Source: Peptococcaceae bacterium
Lineage (GTDB): Bacteria; Bacillota; Peptococcia; DRI-13; UBA5745
Reading direction: 5' to 3'
Assembly: GCA_031264885.1 (NCBI GenBank)
Contig: JAISDM010000037.1
Location: 1-25,215 of the forward strand
Length of the DNA: 25,215 nt
This document shows, piece after piece, positions 6,977-15,050 of the stretch. A program made the position numbers and the translations under genes. Under the pieces are notes generated by a model, which saw only the letters and a program-made list of their open reading frames with translations, had not been told where the DNA came from and searched no databases. Position 1 is the stretch's first letter. The number at the start of each line of letters is the position of its first letter.

Positions 6977-9565
6977 ATGTTTGCGTTTATAAGAAAACAC
7001 GGTGTCTTATTCGGCTGTTTCCTGGCGCCGGCGGCGATTCTGCTGCTGGTGTACGCGAAGATTCAAATACACCCTTTCGGCCCCAAATCCTTGCTTATGC
7101 TGGATTTGAGACAGCAGTACGTTGAGTTTTTCAGCTATTATAAAGATATCCTCGCCGGGAAGCACAGTTTGTTTTATACGTTCAGCAAAAACCTGGGCGG
7201 CGATATGTTCGTTTTTTTTGCCTATTACCTGGCGTCGCCTTTCAATCTTATTTTTGCCTTATTCCCGAAGGAGGCGCATTTGACCGCGATTCTGGCGGTC
7301 ACCTTGCTAAAGATCGGTTTCTGCGGGCTGACCTTTGGGATTTACGCGAGGCGCGCGTTTAAATTGGACGCGCCGGCGCTGATTATGTTTTCCGCTTTTT
7401 ACGCTTTGAATGGATACAACCTGGCGTATCAGTCCAATCTGATGTGGCTGGATTCGGTGATATTGCTGCCTTTGGCGGCGCTGGGGACGGACCGGCTGGT
7501 ACAGAGGAAGGATCCGCTGCTGTTTGCGCCGGTCTTGGCGGCGATGATTTGGACGCAATATTACATGGCTTGGATGACGGGGGTTTTTCTGGTTCTGTAT
7601 TTCCTGTACCGGCTGGGGCTGGAGAATTTCCGGGAAGCGGGGCGGCGGATTATGCTGTGGCTGGGGGCGGTCCTTCTGTCCGTCGGAATCGGCGCCGCGG
7701 TCTGGCTGCCGGTATGGAACGCCTATCGGGCCAGCGGCAAAATGATCAATGGGTCGGATCTGAAATTTGCCGAAAAATTCCCGCTGCCGGATCTGGTATC
7801 CAAGCTCTACATAGGCGCTTTTGATTATTCCAAAATCCTGGTGACGGGCGCCTTGCCTTATGTGTTTTGCGGTACGCTGACGGTCTTGCTGGCGGTGTGC
7901 TATTTCCGCGGCCGGAACGTTCCGCTGTCTCACAAGGTTTTGACCGGGGTTTTGATTGGAATGCCGGTTGTGGGCATGTGCGCCGAGCCGTTGAATTTGA
8001 TCTGGCACGGATTGGAGCAGCCGGGCTCTTTCGCTTTCAGATGCGCTTTCGTGCTGAGCTTCGCGCTGATCGTCACGGGATGCCGGATGATGGAGGAGTT
8101 GGACGCCGTCTCGCCCGGGACCGTTGTGTTCTCTGTGGCCGCGCTGACGGTGACCGCGTGGTTTGTGGAAAAAGGCGGGTATTCTCATCTGTCGGGCCTG
8201 AAGGTCTTCGAAACGGTACTTTTTTTATTTCTGTACGGCGCGCTGATTTTGCTGGTGATTACCTTCAATAATCGGAAGGCGCTGCTGGCCGTGGGACTGG
8301 TTGTGGTTTTCGCGGAGATTTTTCTCAATTCCTGGCAGGTGCTTCAAAGTGTGACTACGTATGAACTCAAGGCGGATTTCGATGATTTTTATCAGAGAAC
8401 GGGCGCTGTGATCGATGAGATTCAAGAGAATGACCGGGATTTGTACCGGCTGGAAAAAAACTTTCAGCGATCCAGGAACGACGCCATGCTGCTTGGATAC
8501 CGGGGACTGACCCATAACAGCCTGAAGGATCAGCGTTCTGTGAAAACGCTGATGCAGCGCATGGGGTTCCGCACTTATTATCAATATTGGGCTCAGTACG
8601 GCGACGGATCGACGGCGGCGGCGGACGCTCTTTTCGGGGTCAAGTATGTGGCCGCCAGGGGCAGATTCAGCCATCAGGCGGAATATGAGGCGATCCAGCG
8701 ATCCGGGGATACGACCGTGTACTTGAATCCTTACGCCTTGCCTGTGGCGTTCATGGCCGGGAACGATATTCAGAATCAGTCCATGGGCGAATCCAATCCT
8801 TTTGAGCTGCAGAATCAAATCTACGCGTCTTTGTCAGGGACCGGCGCGCTTTTTTATCCGATTCCCGTTTTGGAAATCCGGCTGGAGAATGTGACGGAGC
8901 GGCGGGAGGCGGATGTGACGGTGTTTACCAAGACGGATCAAGGTCAAAAAGGAACGGTTGAGTATCTCATCCAAACCGGCAATGGCTGGCCGGTTTACGC
9001 TTTCTTCCCTTCCAGCAGCCTCAAGGAGGTCAGAATGTATGTGAACGGGGAGGACAGGGGCCCGTATTTCACCATGAATGAGTATGATATCGTCGGGCTC
9101 GGCAATTTCAGCGAGGGCGATGTGGTTTCTTTTAAATTTGAGCTGCGGGAGGAATCTGTGCAGTTTATCGAAAGTTGGTTTTATTATCTGGATATGGACC
9201 GGTTCGCGCCGGTATGCCGGGAGCTTGGCCGGGGCGGCATTCAGATGGAATTTTGGTCGGATACGGGGATGGCCGGGACGGCGGAGGCGACGCCGGACAA
9301 AGGCGTCCTGTTCACGTCGATTCCCTGGGATCAGGGCTGGCAAGCGCTGGTGGACGGCCGGCGCGCGGAGACGGTTCTTCTGATGGACGCCTTGCTGGGG
9401 GTGGCGCTGCCGCCGGGGGTTCACCGGGTGGAGCTGCGGTACCGTGTGCCGGGGCTGGCGCCGGGGCTCGTTGTTTCGGCGCTGTCTCTGGCTGCGCTGG
9501 GGGCGCTGGCCGCGGCGCGGATCCGGCGCGGGCGGCGTAGGCGGCGCGCGGGCGAAGGAACCTGA
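6977..9565 (+). CDS. YfhO family multi-pass membrane protein (putative glycosyltransferase)
   Basis: This 862-aa integral membrane protein of the YfhO family has the GT-C-like architecture. The N-terminal half (about residues 1-480) has a dozen or more hydrophobic segments. The conserved early region includes DLRQQYVEFFSYYKDILAG, with candidate catalytic acidic residues in the first extracellular loop. The C-terminal half is mostly extracytoplasmic, with a final membrane segment (about 820-845) and a basic tail RRGRRRRR. In Bacillus subtilis, YfhO works with CsbB and GtcA to add N-acetylglucosamine to lipoteichoic acid. No csbB or gtcA homolog lies in this window, so the substrate here is unknown. 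AGGAGG (6967-6972) precedes ATG 6977, 23 nt after the DUF4130 stop, so it is likely co-transcribed. Confidence 0.87.
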   Translation: MFAFIRKHGVLFGCFLAPAAILLLVYAKIQIHPFGPKSLLMLDLRQQYVEFFSYYKDILAGKHSLFYTFSKNLGGDMFVFFAYYLASPFNLIFALFPKEAHLTAILAVTLLKIGFCGLTFGIYARRAFKLDAPALIMFSAFYALNGYNLAYQSNLMWLDSVILLPLAALGTDRLVQRKDPLLFAPVLAAMIWTQYYMAWMTGVFLVLYFLYRLGLENFREAGRRIMLWLGAVLLSVGIGAAVWLPVWNAYRASGKMINGSDLKFAEKFPLPDLVSKLYIGAFDYSKILVTGALPYVFCGTLTVLLAVCYFRGRNVPLSHKVLTGVLIGMPVVGMCAEPLNLIWHGLEQPGSFAFRCAFVLSFALIVTGCRMMEELDAVSPGTVVFSVAALTVTAWFVEKGGYSHLSGLKVFETVLFLFLYGALILLVITFNNRKALLAVGLVVVFAEIFLNSWQVLQSVTTYELKADFDDFYQRTGAVIDEIQENDRDLYRLEKNFQRSRNDAMLLGYRGLTHNSLKDQRSVKTLMQRMGFRTYYQYWAQYGDGSTAAADALFGVKYVAARGRFSHQAEYEAIQRSGDTTVYLNPYALPVAFMAGNDIQNQSMGESNPFELQNQIYASLSGTGALFYPIPVLEIRLENVTERREADVTVFTKTDQGQKGTVEYLIQTGNGWPVYAFFPSSSLKEVRMYVNGEDRGPYFTMNEYDIVGLGNFSEGDVVSFKFELREESVQFIESWFYYLDMDRFAPVCRELGRGGIQMEFWSDTGMAGTAEATPDKGVLFTSIPWDQGWQALVDGRRAETVLLMDALLGVALPPGVHRVELRYRVPGLAPGLVVSALSLAALGALAAARIRRGRRRRRAGEGT

Positions 9566-9590
9566 GCAGGTATGCGCGGATCCGGAGTTG

Positions 9591-9632
9591 GGCGGCAGAA
9601 TGCCGCCCCTACGGTACCGTGAACGACGCGCC
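9591..9632 (+). repeat. Element A, copy 3, left half only
   Basis: The left terminus plus most of the spacer is present (through GAACGACGCGCC), then similarity to the other copies stops where element C begins. The equivalent region of copy 4 continues into the right terminus, so this copy looks interrupted or recombined. Confidence 0.85.
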
Positions 9633-9633
9633 T

Positions 9634-9700
9634 GACGGGGTGGTGGCGCTTCGAAGGAACCACCCCGCCCTCCGGGTACCCCTCCCTGGAGGGGAATGGG
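9634..9700. repeat. Element C, two-hairpin intergenic repeat
   Basis: GGGGTGGT pairs with ACCACCCC across about 14 nt, then CCCCTCC pairs with GGAGGGG across 2 nt. I recall comparable ACCACCCC...CCCCTCC repeats from intergenic regions of gut Clostridia genomes. It lies between element A copies 3 and 4. Confidence 0.7.
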
Positions 9701-9729
9701 AAAATATGGACGCGTTTTCGGACAGTTCC

Positions 9730-9796
9730 GGGCGGCAGAATGCCGCCCCTACGGCACCGTGAACGACGCGCCCGCAGGGGCGGCATTCTGCCGCCC
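9730..9796 (+). repeat. Element A, copy 4 (intact 67 bp)
   Basis: Both termini are perfect and the spacer is nearly identical to that of copy 3 (one change over the first 16 nt after CTACGG). It ends 44 nt before the next start codon, so it is likely transcribed in, or just upstream of, the leader of that gene. Confidence 0.9.
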
Positions 9797-9840
9797 GTCT
9801 TTGACAAAAAAACACGCGGAAAGGAACAGGGAGGAGGCGA

Positions 9841-11412
9841 ATGAAGGTGATTACCGTTAAACTGGCTTATGATAACATTGATCAGGTGAGAACTCTTTTT
9901 GACGAATATACAAGTATGTTGGGGATGGATTTGACGTTCCAGAATTATACTTCCGAGTACAATGGATTACCCGGAAAATACGCTTTGCCGGACGGGAGGC
10001 TGTATGTCGCTTACTGCGGCGGTCAGCTGGCGGGGGTCGTCGCGCTGAGGAGATTCGACGAACGCCGGGGAGAGGTCAAGCGGATGTTTGTGCGCCCTGG
10101 GTTTCGAAGATTGGGGATAGGGCAATCTCTTATGGAGAAACTCATTGAGGAATCCAGGCTTATCGGCTATGAATCGCTGGTTCTGGACAGCGATTTGAAA
10201 CTGGAAGCGTCTATTTTGCTGTATAAAAAATTGGGATTTTGTGAAATTGAGCCGTATTATCATAATCCGCATCCCGGGAGCGTCTATTACAGGCTGGATT
10301 TGAAGCGTCAGGAATCGGCGCGCGCCGCTGCCGCCGCTGTGAAAGGCGACACAAACGGCGACACGAACGGTGATACAAACCTCAGGCCGGTTTGGGTTGA
10401 GGGGGAGCGGGTGCTGGTTGTGGATCAGACGCGGCTGCCCGCGGAATACCGGGTGGCGGAGATCCGGACGGCGGAGGAGATGGCGGACGCCATCAAGCGG
10501 CTGGCGGTCCGGGGCGCTCCCGCCATTGGGCTGGCGGCGGCCTTCGGGATTTATGCCGGTGTCCGGGAGGCGTCTTTTCAGGATAAACGCGGGTTCATAC
10601 AAATCGTGGAGCGTCTGGGGGATGTGCTGGCCGCTTCCCGGCCTACGGCGGTAAATCTGTTTTGGGCGGTGGAACGAATGAAACGGTTCGCGGCCGCTTA
10701 CGCGTTTGCCGGCCGGGAAGCGGCGGTGGCGGCGGTGCGCGGGGAGGCTGTACGGATGCTGGAGGAGGACGCCGCGGCGTGCCGCGCCATCGGGGTGTAC
10801 GGCGCCGAATTATTGGGGGAATGCCGGGGCGTGCTGACTCATTGCAACGCGGGCGCGCTGGCCACTTCCGGATATGGCACCGCGCTGGCGCCTATCTATG
10901 TGCTGCGTGAGCGAGGCCATAAGCTCAAGGTTTACGCGGATGAAACCCGCCCTCTGCTCCAGGGCTCCAGGCTGACCGCGTGGGAATTGAACCGGGCGGG
11001 GGTGGATGTGACGGTGATCTGTGATCATATGGCGGGAGACGTGATGAAGAAGGGCTGGGTGGACGCGGTCATCGTGGGCGCGGACCGGATCGCGGCCAAC
11101 GGGGATACGGCGAATAAAATCGGCACCTATGGCTTATCGGTTTTGGCAAAGGCGCACCGGCTGCCTCTGTATGTGGCGGCGCCTTTCTCCACTGTGGATC
11201 TAAGCGCCGGCTCGGGCGCGGATATCCCCATCGAGGAGCGCGGCGCGGAGGAGATTCGCCGCTTCGGGGAGGCGCAGACGGCGCCTCTGGAGGCGGCCGT
11301 ATATAACCCGGCTTTTGATGTGACGCCCGCCGGGAACATTACCGCCATCATCACCGAGCGGGGGCTGGTATACCCGCCTTATGACCTGGGATTGAGAGAA
11401 ATAGCGGAATGA
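9841..11412 (+). CDS. mtnA: GNAT acetyltransferase fused to S-methyl-5-thioribose-1-phosphate isomerase (MtnA)
   Basis: The 523-aa protein has two domains. Residues 1-157 form a GNAT N-acetyltransferase with the acetyl-CoA loop RRLGIG (89-94) and the usual ALLYKKLGF-like end (ILLYKKLGFCEIEPYY). Residues about 183-520 form MtnA, which converts methylthioribose-1-phosphate to methylthioribulose-1-phosphate in 5'-methylthioadenosine recycling. It has RGAPAIG (224-230), the catalytic Cys in THCNAGALAT (C335) and the catalytic Asp in GADRIAANGD (D415). The linker holds GDTN three times, from a 12-bp tandem repeat at 10345-10380. GGGAGGAGG precedes the ATG; there is no Shine-Dalgarno before an internal GTG at 10339, so one fused product is expected. 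The usual partners MtnK and MtnP are absent nearby. The next gene starts 19 nt downstream. Confidence 0.92.
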   Translation: MKVITVKLAYDNIDQVRTLFDEYTSMLGMDLTFQNYTSEYNGLPGKYALPDGRLYVAYCGGQLAGVVALRRFDERRGEVKRMFVRPGFRRLGIGQSLMEKLIEESRLIGYESLVLDSDLKLEASILLYKKLGFCEIEPYYHNPHPGSVYYRLDLKRQESARAAAAAVKGDTNGDTNGDTNLRPVWVEGERVLVVDQTRLPAEYRVAEIRTAEEMADAIKRLAVRGAPAIGLAAAFGIYAGVREASFQDKRGFIQIVERLGDVLAASRPTAVNLFWAVERMKRFAAAYAFAGREAAVAAVRGEAVRMLEEDAAACRAIGVYGAELLGECRGVLTHCNAGALATSGYGTALAPIYVLRERGHKLKVYADETRPLLQGSRLTAWELNRAGVDVTVICDHMAGDVMKKGWVDAVIVGADRIAANGDTANKIGTYGLSVLAKAHRLPLYVAAPFSTVDLSAGSGADIPIEERGAEEIRRFGEAQTAPLEAAVYNPAFDVTPAGNITAIITERGLVYPPYDLGLREIAE

Positions 11413-11431
11413 CGGGACGATGGGGGAATCA

Positions 11432-13168
11432 ATGAGAATTTTGCTGGCGGCTTTAAACAGCCAGTATGTCCATACCAATCTGGCGGTTCGAAGCCTGGCC
11501 GCCGCTTGTTGCGGGGCGGGGTTTGCGCGCGGCTCGGGTATGCCGCCGCCGGAAATATGTGAGTATCACGTCAATCAGCAGGGCCATTGGATATTGGGGG
11601 ACTTGCTCCAAAGGGATCCGGATATCATTGGTTTTTCCTGTTATATCTGGAATATCGAACTGGTATTGCGGCTGGCGGAGGACATCAAAAAAACGAGCCC
11701 GCGGATTCAGATATTGCTCGGCGGGCCGGAGGTTTCATTTGACGCTTTCGACCGGATGGAGAAGCACGGGTTCATCGATTATATTCTGTGCGGGGAGGGA
11801 GAGGAGACCCTGCCGCTTTTGCTCAAAGGGGCGGACCGCGCCGGGATACCCGGGCTGGTTTATCGGGAAGGCCGCGCGCCGGCGGGCAGCGGCGAATACC
11901 GGACAGTCGCCGGCCTGGAGACGCTGGCCGGGCCGTGGACGGAGGAAAGCCTGGCTCTGGCAAAACATCAGATCGTTTATTATGAAACAAGCAGGGGCTG
12001 TCCCTTCTCTTGTGAATACTGCATGTCCGGCAGCTTGGGCGGCGGCGTCCGGGAGCGGCCCCTGGCGCGGGTTCAGGCGGATTTGGCGCTGATGAGCGCG
12101 TGCGGGACGCCCTTGGTCAAATTGGCGGACCGCACGTTCAACGCGAATCCGGAGCGGGCCAAAAGCCTGCTTCGCTGGATGCTTGAGTTCACCGGGGATA
12201 TGCGGATCCATCTGGAGCTGGCGGCGGATTTGCTGGATGAAGAGATGCTGGCTTTGCTCTCCCATGCCCCGAAGGGCAAGATTCAAATCGAAGCGGGGAT
12301 TCAGTCTTTTAATGAAGAGACGCTGCGGGCCGTGGCGCGTAAGACGGATTTGGCCAAATTAAAACAAAACGTAACGGCTCTGACCCGGTCCGGCGGGGCG
12401 CATGTGCATCTGGACTTGATCGCGGGCCTGCCCTACGAGGATATCGGCAGCTTTGCCCGTTCTTTCGACCAGGCGTACGCTTTGTCTCCGCACCATTTGC
12501 AATTGGGTTTTTTGAAGCTGCTGAAGGGTTCGGGGCTTGCGGCGGCCGCCGGGAGATATGGAATTCAGAGCCGGGGCTATCCGCCCTATGAGGTCTTATG
12601 CACGGAGCGTCTGTCCGCGGCGGAGGTCCTGATATTAAAGGGGATCGCGGAGCTTTTGGACCGTTATTACAATTCCGGGCGGGCGCCGCGGGGACTGAGA
12701 TTTATCATAGAGCGCGGGTTCACGTCGGCCTTTGAGTTTTACCGCCGCTTTTATGAGTTTTGCCATTCCAGGGGGTATTTGAGCGGGCCTGTGAGCGGAC
12801 TCAGGCAGTTTGAGATTTTGATCGAGTTCGCCGAAAGGGCGTCGGAGGGTTTCGCGGCGGATGAGTTTTGGGTTCGGTTTCTGGTTCAGCTGAAGCTGGA
12901 TTATTGGGCCGGAGGGATCCGGGGGAGATTGCCGGAGGCGTTTGTGAATCCGCCGTTTGTTCGGGACGAGTCCCGAATACGCGCGGAAGCCCGCCGGCTG
13001 CTTGCGGAAAACCGCGTCACAAAGAGGCAGTTCGGCCGCGCGGTTTTTGATATATTGCCAATACATCCGATAAATGGTACAATTCAAGACACGGTAGTCA
13101 TGGCGGATCCCGACTGCCGGGATGAAGTCACGGAGCAATACGCGCTGACTGTATTTGAGGCTTTATAG
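11432..13168 (+). CDS. B12-binding domain radical SAM protein (DUF4080 type)
   Basis: The product is 578 aa. Residues about 1-135 resemble a cobalamin-binding Rossmann domain (MRILLAALNSQYVHTNLAVR, DIIGFSCYIWN, ILLGGPEVSF, GEGEETL). The radical-SAM core follows with C190-x3-C194-x2-C197 (SRGCPFSCEYCM). The C-terminal DUF4080-like region is helical. The family is annotated as B12-binding radical SAM protein; the reaction is unknown, with methylation or rearrangement at an unreactive carbon as plausible options. I chose ATG 11432 because GGGGGA lies 5 nt before it and MRILL matches the conserved first strand; ATG 11420 is an alternative. The gap to the MtnA stop is only 19 nt, so both probably belong to one operon. 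Confidence 0.88.
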   Translation: MRILLAALNSQYVHTNLAVRSLAAACCGAGFARGSGMPPPEICEYHVNQQGHWILGDLLQRDPDIIGFSCYIWNIELVLRLAEDIKKTSPRIQILLGGPEVSFDAFDRMEKHGFIDYILCGEGEETLPLLLKGADRAGIPGLVYREGRAPAGSGEYRTVAGLETLAGPWTEESLALAKHQIVYYETSRGCPFSCEYCMSGSLGGGVRERPLARVQADLALMSACGTPLVKLADRTFNANPERAKSLLRWMLEFTGDMRIHLELAADLLDEEMLALLSHAPKGKIQIEAGIQSFNEETLRAVARKTDLAKLKQNVTALTRSGGAHVHLDLIAGLPYEDIGSFARSFDQAYALSPHHLQLGFLKLLKGSGLAAAAGRYGIQSRGYPPYEVLCTERLSAAEVLILKGIAELLDRYYNSGRAPRGLRFIIERGFTSAFEFYRRFYEFCHSRGYLSGPVSGLRQFEILIEFAERASEGFAADEFWVRFLVQLKLDYWAGGIRGRLPEAFVNPPFVRDESRIRAEARRLLAENRVTKRQFGRAVFDILPIHPINGTIQDTVVMADPDCRDEVTEQYALTVFEAL

Positions 13169-13212
13169 GGGATTTATGCCTGAATCCGTTTTTGCGTCCG
13201 CCGCCTTTTTTG

Positions 13213-13240
13213 GATTCCGGGACAGGCCCGGAATGACGGG
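13213..13240 (+). repeat. Element B, single right-type arm
   Basis: GGATTCCGGGACAGGCCCGG and onward resembles the right arm of the full element at 2888-2914. It contains its own hairpin, with 8-bp arms 13214-13221 and 13227-13234. It lies between the radical-SAM stop and the MBL gene. A T-run precedes rather than follows it on this strand. Confidence 0.75.
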
Positions 13241-13299
13241 GAGGGCGGATTTACGGGGAGAGGGCGAAGATTTCTGACGAGCCGTGAAGGGAGAAATGA

Positions 13300-14004
13300 A
13301 TGGAATTTTATTATCTGGAAAACAGTGGGTTTATATTGCGCCGCGCCGGTGATCTGGTCTTGATCGATTGCATGAGCGCGCCTTCGGAGAAGTTGCTGGG
13401 GTCGCTGGGAGAGCCGGATCATGTGACGGTGCTGGCGAGTCATTTTCATGGGGATCATTTCAGCCCGTGGATCTTTGAGCTGCGCGGGCGCTGGCCTCAG
13501 ACTCAATATGTGCTTTCTTCGGATATAGCGGTTCACCGCAAACGAAATATCCCCCCGGACGCGGCGGCGCAATTTGTGGAAAAAGGCTGGCGGGCGCCGG
13601 TTCAAGGGATGGAGATCGCCGCGTGGGGCAGCACGGACGAAGGGGTCTCTTTCCATATCAGCTGGGACGGCGTGGAGATTTTTCACGCGGGGGATTTGAA
13701 CTGCTGGCACTGGCGGGATCAATCCTCGCCGGAAGACGCCCGGAAAGCGACGGAATGGTTCGAAAGGGAATTGGAGGAGATCTCAAAAGGCGCGCCGGCG
13801 CCGGACGCGGCTTTTTTCCCTGTGGATCCCAGGATGGGAAGGGATTATTACCGGGGCGCGGTTCGATTTGCCGAGGTCATGCGCCCCAAAAAATTCATCC
13901 CCATGCACTTCGGAGTCAAATTGAACCCGCCGGATGCTTTTTTTGACGAGATGCGCCCTTTGACTCAGGTCATACGGACTGAAAGCGGCTGGACCGCGAT
14001 ATAA
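13300..14004 (+). CDS. MBL-fold metallo-hydrolase
   Basis: This 234-aa predicted metal-dependent hydrolase of the metallo-beta-lactamase fold is probably cytosolic. The metal-binding signature H48-F-H50-G-D52-H53 (SHFHGDHFSP) follows the usual edge strands. A second metal-site segment (FHAGDLN, near residue 128) and a late His (PMHFG) are also present. The fold matches the UlaG-like or 'Zn-dependent hydrolase' subgroup by length. The substrate cannot be told. AAGGGAGAAATGA precedes the ATG with suitable spacing. The following lipoprotein gene starts about 29 nt downstream, so the two may be co-transcribed, though they have no evident functional link. Confidence 0.9.
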   Translation: MEFYYLENSGFILRRAGDLVLIDCMSAPSEKLLGSLGEPDHVTVLASHFHGDHFSPWIFELRGRWPQTQYVLSSDIAVHRKRNIPPDAAAQFVEKGWRAPVQGMEIAAWGSTDEGVSFHISWDGVEIFHAGDLNCWHWRDQSSPEDARKATEWFERELEEISKGAPAPDAAFFPVDPRMGRDYYRGAVRFAEVMRPKKFIPMHFGVKLNPPDAFFDEMRPLTQVIRTESGWTAI

Positions 14005-14033
14005 TAAACGGATGAATGGCGGAGGTGGTTGGA

Positions 14034-14822
14034 TTGTGGATGAAAATGATTCGTAAGAAAAAACATTGGCCGCTCGCGGGCGTGACGCTCTGCCTGTGCG
14101 CGGCCTTGTGCGCGTGCGGGGCGCCGGGGCCGGGATCCTCCGGCGCGGAAAATACGGAGACGTCCGGCGGCGAGGCTCGTATGGGGCCGCCGGCGCTGGT
14201 GATGGCGGCGCAGATCTACGAAGGCGACTCTGTCATCGAGGTTCCGCAGTTTGAGAATTCAAGACAGTCCGGCGTTCTCGACTCCTTGAACGCGAGGATG
14301 CTGGAGTTCGCGGGCGACTATGAGCGTTATGCCGAAAGCGGCGGGAGTGACGGCGGGTGGCTTGAGCTGAAATGCTATCCGCTTCTCGATGAGAAATACG
14401 CTCAGATCGTTCTGACGCGCGCCGTCTATCCGAGTTACGGCGACTACGGCGAAATCGCGGGTTTCTGCTATGATTGGCAAACGGACGCGGAGGTTACCTT
14501 GGAAGAGATGGCGGCGGCGAACGGTATGGATCTTTCGTCGCCTGACAGGCAGCTGACGGACGCGCTGCCAAAGGGGGAATTTGAAGCGGAGTTTGACCGG
14601 CTTGAGCCCGCCGCCTCCGTGATTTCACAGCTCGGGAACGTCGATTTTTTCAGTGTATATTTCAAGCCGCCGGAGGCAAACGAGGATCCGAGGCGGGACC
14701 TGTATGTCCGCTACCCCGACGGCAGCTATGAGTTCTGCGGCGGGGACGTTCTGCCCTTCGGCCCGCTGGAGGTCAACCTGCTCCGCGGCATGGATCCGCC
14801 GCTGTATTATGCAAGCCGTTGA
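14034..14822 (+). CDS. Putative lipoprotein with DUF3298/RsiV-like region
   Basis: The product is about 262 aa. A basic start and hydrophobic core lead to lipobox LCAC, implying lipid anchoring outside the membrane, followed by a low-complexity linker. The domain at about residues 55-195 shows a pattern reminiscent of the DUF3298/PdaC-RsiV fold: an early strand with an EVPQF-like segment, a central ELKCYPLLDEKYAQIVL, and later FCYDWQTDAEVTLEEMAA, comparable to the 'yD..tgk.ltL.dl' signature. This is a recollection-based match, so function is open. I chose TTG 14034 because GGAGGTGG (14021-14028) lies 5 nt before it; ATG 14040 is nearly as good. An ATG at 14016 lies upstream of the ribosome binding site and is rejected. 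Confidence 0.68.
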   Translation: MWMKMIRKKKHWPLAGVTLCLCAALCACGAPGPGSSGAENTETSGGEARMGPPALVMAAQIYEGDSVIEVPQFENSRQSGVLDSLNARMLEFAGDYERYAESGGSDGGWLELKCYPLLDEKYAQIVLTRAVYPSYGDYGEIAGFCYDWQTDAEVTLEEMAAANGMDLSSPDRQLTDALPKGEFEAEFDRLEPAASVISQLGNVDFFSVYFKPPEANEDPRRDLYVRYPDGSYEFCGGDVLPFGPLEVNLLRGMDPPLYYASR

Positions 14823-14928
14823 TACGACGGGCCAGACTTGTCCGAAAATGCACCCATATTTTCCCATTCCCCTCCCAGGCATCGAAATTGTGTTGACGAC
14901 GCAATTTTTGTTGTTTCCGGACGGGGAC

Positions 14929-15024
14929 GGGCGGCAGAATGCCGCCCCTACGGCGTCGCGGATGATGTGATGTCCTCTGCGGTACGGTGGATGAGGTATC
15001 TGTAGGGGCGGCATTCTGCCGCCC
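14929..15024 (+). repeat. Element A, copy 5, carrying a 29-bp insertion
   Basis: Both termini match the 67-bp copies, but the element is 96 bp long. The extra 29 nt lie in the first part of the spacer, and the second part (TGAGGTATCTGTAGGGGC) aligns with the others. The element separates the convergent lipoprotein and His-rich genes in the 14823-15050 gap. Confidence 0.87.
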
Positions 15025-15050
15025 GTCTCTGGCGGACGCGGATTTCCACA

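Noticed and set aside
10339..11412. Separate mtnA gene starting at an internal GTG
   Set aside because: There is no Shine-Dalgarno upstream, no stop or gap between the domains, and the GNAT part has its own strong start.
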